A DNA stretch of 64,000 nt from Bacillota bacterium. Lineage in GTDB: Bacteria; Bacillota; Clostridia; Oscillospirales; Oscillospiraceae. The position numbers and the translations under genes are program-made. The stretch is taken from positions 10,480-74,479 of the forward strand of contig JAEXCS010000046.1 in the NCBI GenBank assembly GCA_023402075.1, written 5' to 3'. The notes beneath the pieces were generated by a model. It saw only the letters and a program-made list of their open reading frames with translations, was not told where the DNA came from and searched no databases. This document shows positions 61,961 to 64,000 of the stretch, one piece after another. Position 1 is the stretch's first letter. Every line of letters starts with the position of its first letter.

Positions 61961-62656
61961 GTGGCAAATAAACCGGTAATTTCCGCAAAGGAGGCGGCAG
62001 CGCTGATTCCCAGCGGCGCGACCATTATGATTGGCGGCTTTCTTGGCTGCGGACAGGCCCACGCAATTATCGACGAGCTGATTAAATCGGACAAGGGCGG
62101 CTTTACCCTGATTGGAAACGACATGGGACGGGAGGTCGGCCCGGGGGGCGAGCCTTATTATGGCGTGGCCGGTCTGATTCACTGGCGCAAGGTGAAGCGG
62201 GTCATCGCCACCCACGTGGGCATGTCGCCGGAGGTGGGCCAGCAGTCCATGGAAGGAACTCTGGCGGTGGATTTGGTTCCGCAGGGGTCCCTTTCAGAAA
62301 TGATTCGCGCCGGGGGCGCGGGACTGGGCGGCATTTTAACCCCGGTTGGCGTGGGTACCGTTGTGGAGGAAAGTCCTCTTACAGATCGCAAGCTTTCAAT
62401 TGACGGCAGGGACTATCTTCTGATGAAAGCACTGAGAGCCGACGTGGCTCTGCTTGGCGGCTATAAAACCGACTTGGGCGGCAACGTCTGGTATAAAGGA
62501 ACTATGCGCAATTTCAACGTTCCCATGGCAGGCGCCGCCGAGCTGGTAGTTGTGGAAACGGAGCAGTTGGTAAACATCGGCGAAATTCAGCCGGAAGACG
62601 TGATGACCATGGGAATTTTGGTGGACTACATCGTGGAAGGGGGCGCAGCACAGTGA
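61961..62656 (+). CDS. 3-oxoacid CoA-transferase subunit A (AtoD-like)
   Basis: The 231-residue subunit has the family I CoA-transferase motif TIMIGGFLGCGQAH near residue 25, ALRADVALLGGYKTD, and a C-terminus typical of the alpha subunit. GTG at 61961 follows GGAGG. The partner subunit starts within its stop (GTGA overlap). The likely reaction is transfer of CoA between acyl-CoA and acetoacetate, consistent with the upstream BKACE; butyrate/acetate or other acids are possible. Confidence 0.94.
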   Translation: MANKPVISAKEAAALIPSGATIMIGGFLGCGQAHAIIDELIKSDKGGFTLIGNDMGREVGPGGEPYYGVAGLIHWRKVKRVIATHVGMSPEVGQQSMEGTLAVDLVPQGSLSEMIRAGGAGLGGILTPVGVGTVVEESPLTDRKLSIDGRDYLLMKALRADVALLGGYKTDLGGNVWYKGTMRNFNVPMAGAAELVVVETEQLVNIGEIQPEDVMTMGILVDYIVEGGAAQ

Positions 62657-63309
62657 ACACGAAGGAAATAATTGCCGCCCGGGCGGCAAAGGAATTGAAG
62701 AATGGGGACATTGTGAATTTGGGCATCGGCCTGCCCACCATGATTCCGTCCTTCCTGCCCAAGGATATGGAGGTGACGATTCATGCAGAGCTTGGCATGA
62801 TTGGCGCCGGCGGACGTCCCGGCGAGCAGGAGGAACACTATGCCCCCTATCACGTGACGGATGCGGGCGGCGCTCCTTCCTCCGTCCTCACAGGCGGGGC
62901 CTTTACAGACTCTGCCACCAACTTTGGCCTGATTCGCGGCGGTCATGTGGACGCCTGCATCTTGGGCGCGCTGGAGGTTGACGAGGAAGGCAGTCTGGCA
63001 AACTGGATCATTCCCGGTAAAAAGATGCCGGGAATGGGCGGGGCCATGGATCTGTGCGTGGGCGCGAAGCAGTGCATTGTCGCTATGGAGCACACGGCCA
63101 AGGGAAAACCCAAAATTCTGAAAAAGTGCACGCTGCCCTACACGGCGGTAAAGTGTGTCGCCACCATCATCACGGAAATGGGGGTTATGAAGGTCACAGA
63201 CCGGGGCTTGCTGCTGACGGAAATTAACCCGGAATACACGGTGGAAGATATTCGGGCGGCTACCGAGGCCCCGCTCAGCGTGGCAGACAACCTGCAACCG
63301 ATGATGTAA
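62653..63309 (+). CDS. 3-oxoacid CoA-transferase subunit B (AtoA-like)
   Basis: The 218-residue beta subunit carries the catalytic glutamate in TIHAELGMIGAGG (E46), the residue that forms the acyl-glutamyl intermediate, plus NLGIGLPTMIPSFLP and AKGKPKILKKCTLPYT. GTG at 62653 overlaps the subunit A stop. It completes the operon; about 380 bp with no gene follow before the next sigma-54-type promoter and gene. Confidence 0.94.
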   Translation: MNTKEIIAARAAKELKNGDIVNLGIGLPTMIPSFLPKDMEVTIHAELGMIGAGGRPGEQEEHYAPYHVTDAGGAPSSVLTGGAFTDSATNFGLIRGGHVDACILGALEVDEEGSLANWIIPGKKMPGMGGAMDLCVGAKQCIVAMEHTAKGKPKILKKCTLPYTAVKCVATIITEMGVMKVTDRGLLLTEINPEYTVEDIRAATEAPLSVADNLQPMM

Positions 63310-63596
63310 ACTTCACGCATTGCACCATAGAAAAGGCCGATGTTTTTCCCAAAAAACGCTTTCCAATGCTGGATATGAACGCAGCAAAACCTGTTAATGA
63401 GTCATTTTTATTTGAAGGTCGCAAAAGCGAGTCAAAAACGAATGATGTTGACCGGTTCTTTTCCACCCAGTGGATGGGAGGCTTGTATCCAACCATTGCG
63501 TCAGGTCTTCAAATTAACTGCAATCATCGGCTTTATCTGCCGCCGCTTCTTCCAACGCAAGGTTGTGAACTTTTCACCAAATATCATTTTGAAAAC
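63310..63596. other. Intergenic region with no gene
   Basis: Its GC drops noticeably compared with the neighbours. ORFs on both strands are short and unlike proteins. A small dyad TCCAC-CCA-GTGGA lies at 63462-63474 and may be an activator site. No terminator was recognised after the CoA-transferase gene. Confidence 0.4.
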
Positions 63597-63612
63597 TGGC
63601 ACAAATATTGCT
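63597..63612 (+). promoter_or_regulatory. Sigma-54-type (-24/-12) promoter of the DUF6282 gene
   Basis: TGGCACAAATATTGCT matches the TGGCAC-N5-TTGCW consensus at every conserved base, with GG (63598-63599), N10 and GC (63610-63611). It is 81 bp upstream of the ATG. Confidence 0.8.
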
Positions 63613-63692
63613 ACACTAACAAACGTGGGATAGCACCTTACAGGAAATTCAATCTGCCCAAGAAAAGAAACTGAAATTAGAGGAGGAGAATT

Positions 63693-64000
63693 ATGACAGA
63701 CGAAAGAGAGATTCTCAAGGGGATTCTGGATATTCATGTCCATGCGGGACCCTCTGTGGCTAATCGCGCGGTGGATGCCGCCGATATGCTGAAGAAGGCC
63801 GTTGTGGCTGGCTATCGCGGTTTTTTGGTAAAGGACCACTACTTTCCCAGCTGTATGGGTGTGAAAATGGTTCAGGAGCATTGCGACGCCCGGGGCGTTG
63901 AGATTTACAGCTCTATGGCACTGAACAATTCCATAGGCCTTTTCAATGCACTGGCAGTGGACGCGGCAATCAATATGGGCGCAAAGGTGATCTACTTCCC
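63693..64000 (+). CDS. DUF6282 family metal-dependent hydrolase (partial, runs off the right end)
   Basis: 102 codons are visible from ATG at 63693, 8 nt after AGGAGGAG. The N-terminus reads MTDEREILKGILDIHVHAGP: the HxH motif in DIHVHAGPS is the first metal site of amidohydrolase-type TIM barrels, and the following AADMLKKAVVAGYRGFLVKDHY pattern fits DUF6282. The substrate is unknown. The gene has its own sigma-54-type promoter, so it probably belongs to the same regulon as the preceding operon. The C-terminus lies outside the window. Confidence 0.78.
   Translation, partial: MTDEREILKGILDIHVHAGPSVANRAVDAADMLKKAVVAGYRGFLVKDHYFPSCMGVKMVQEHCDARGVEIYSSMALNNSIGLFNALAVDAAINMGAKVIYF

Noticed and set aside
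61006..63309. Complete lysine-to-butyrate fermentation cluster
   Set aside because: BKACE and a CoA-transferase are present, but no lysine aminomutase, diaminohexanoate dehydrogenase or ammonia-lyase gene is seen in the window.
63366..63674. 102-codon plus-strand ORF before the DUF6282 gene
   Set aside because: It crosses the sigma-54-type promoter, lacks a ribosome-binding site and shows no family resemblance; an overlapping frame at 63397 is equally unconvincing.
1..64000. CRISPR arrays, tRNA/rRNA genes, prophage or insertion sequences
   Set aside because: No regularly spaced repeats, tRNA-like cloverleaf ends, transposase motifs or phage genes were seen on either strand.

Overview
The window looks like chromosomal DNA from a Gram-positive, probably anaerobic Clostridia member, most likely Oscillospiraceae (relatives of Oscillibacter, Intestinimonas, Flavonifractor). 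This is inferred from gene content: three T-box leaders, WhiA/YvcK/RapZ, HPr kinase, a ClpE-type Clp ATPase, SLH surface proteins, ECF and TAXI-TRAP transporters, and moderately high GC. No rRNA, tRNA, CRISPR array, insertion sequence or phage gene was seen. Almost everything is ordinary chromosomal backbone, densely packed and mostly on the minus strand as far as about 48.8 kb.

Left part (1-12 kb, minus strand): the 5' end of Mini-ribonuclease III; an SLH-anchored GH25 lysozyme with tandem promoters and a long structured leader; an operon of a membrane-fusion protein, a MacB-type ABC ATPase and permease and a large SLH protein, with a 25-bp dyad at its promoter; and a TAXI-type TRAP transporter (binding lipoprotein, then a fused DctQM permease). 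Pyruvate carboxylase follows.

15.7-31 kb (minus): thrS behind a threonine T-box, trmO, a two-domain P-loop protein, then a long run downstream of a methyltransferase promoter: SAM methyltransferase, ecfA1-ecfA2-ecfT, a membrane protein, truA, DUF5711, cvpA, clpE, a small Cys-rich protein and a flavodoxin-ferredoxin fusion.

31-54.6 kb: a methionine T-box controls metY-metA on the plus strand. Convergent to it is a minus-strand operon hprK-ROK glucokinase-murB-rapZ-yvcK-whiA-CatA-like-C_GCAxxG-dnaE, which links carbon-catabolite control to cell-wall synthesis and replication. rpmB (plus), der-plsY-gpsA (minus), yceD-rpmF (minus), an RluA pseudouridine synthase and potABCD (plus) follow, then a FlK-like hotdog thioesterase.

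Right part (54.8-64 kb) is the accessory, most interesting region. A YkvI-family transporter and an iron alcohol dehydrogenase sit behind a T-box whose specifier reads as UGG (Trp). Next comes a divergent pair of transcription units: an aldose-epimerase-like gene on the left, and DUF169-cupin-HpcH/HpaI aldolase-BKACE-CoA-transferase A/B on the right. A DUF6282 metal-hydrolase gene follows and runs off the end. All three units have sequences matching sigma-54 (-24/-12) promoters with exact GG-N10-GC spacing, which suggests one coordinated and apparently uncharacterised catabolic system whose activator lies outside the window.
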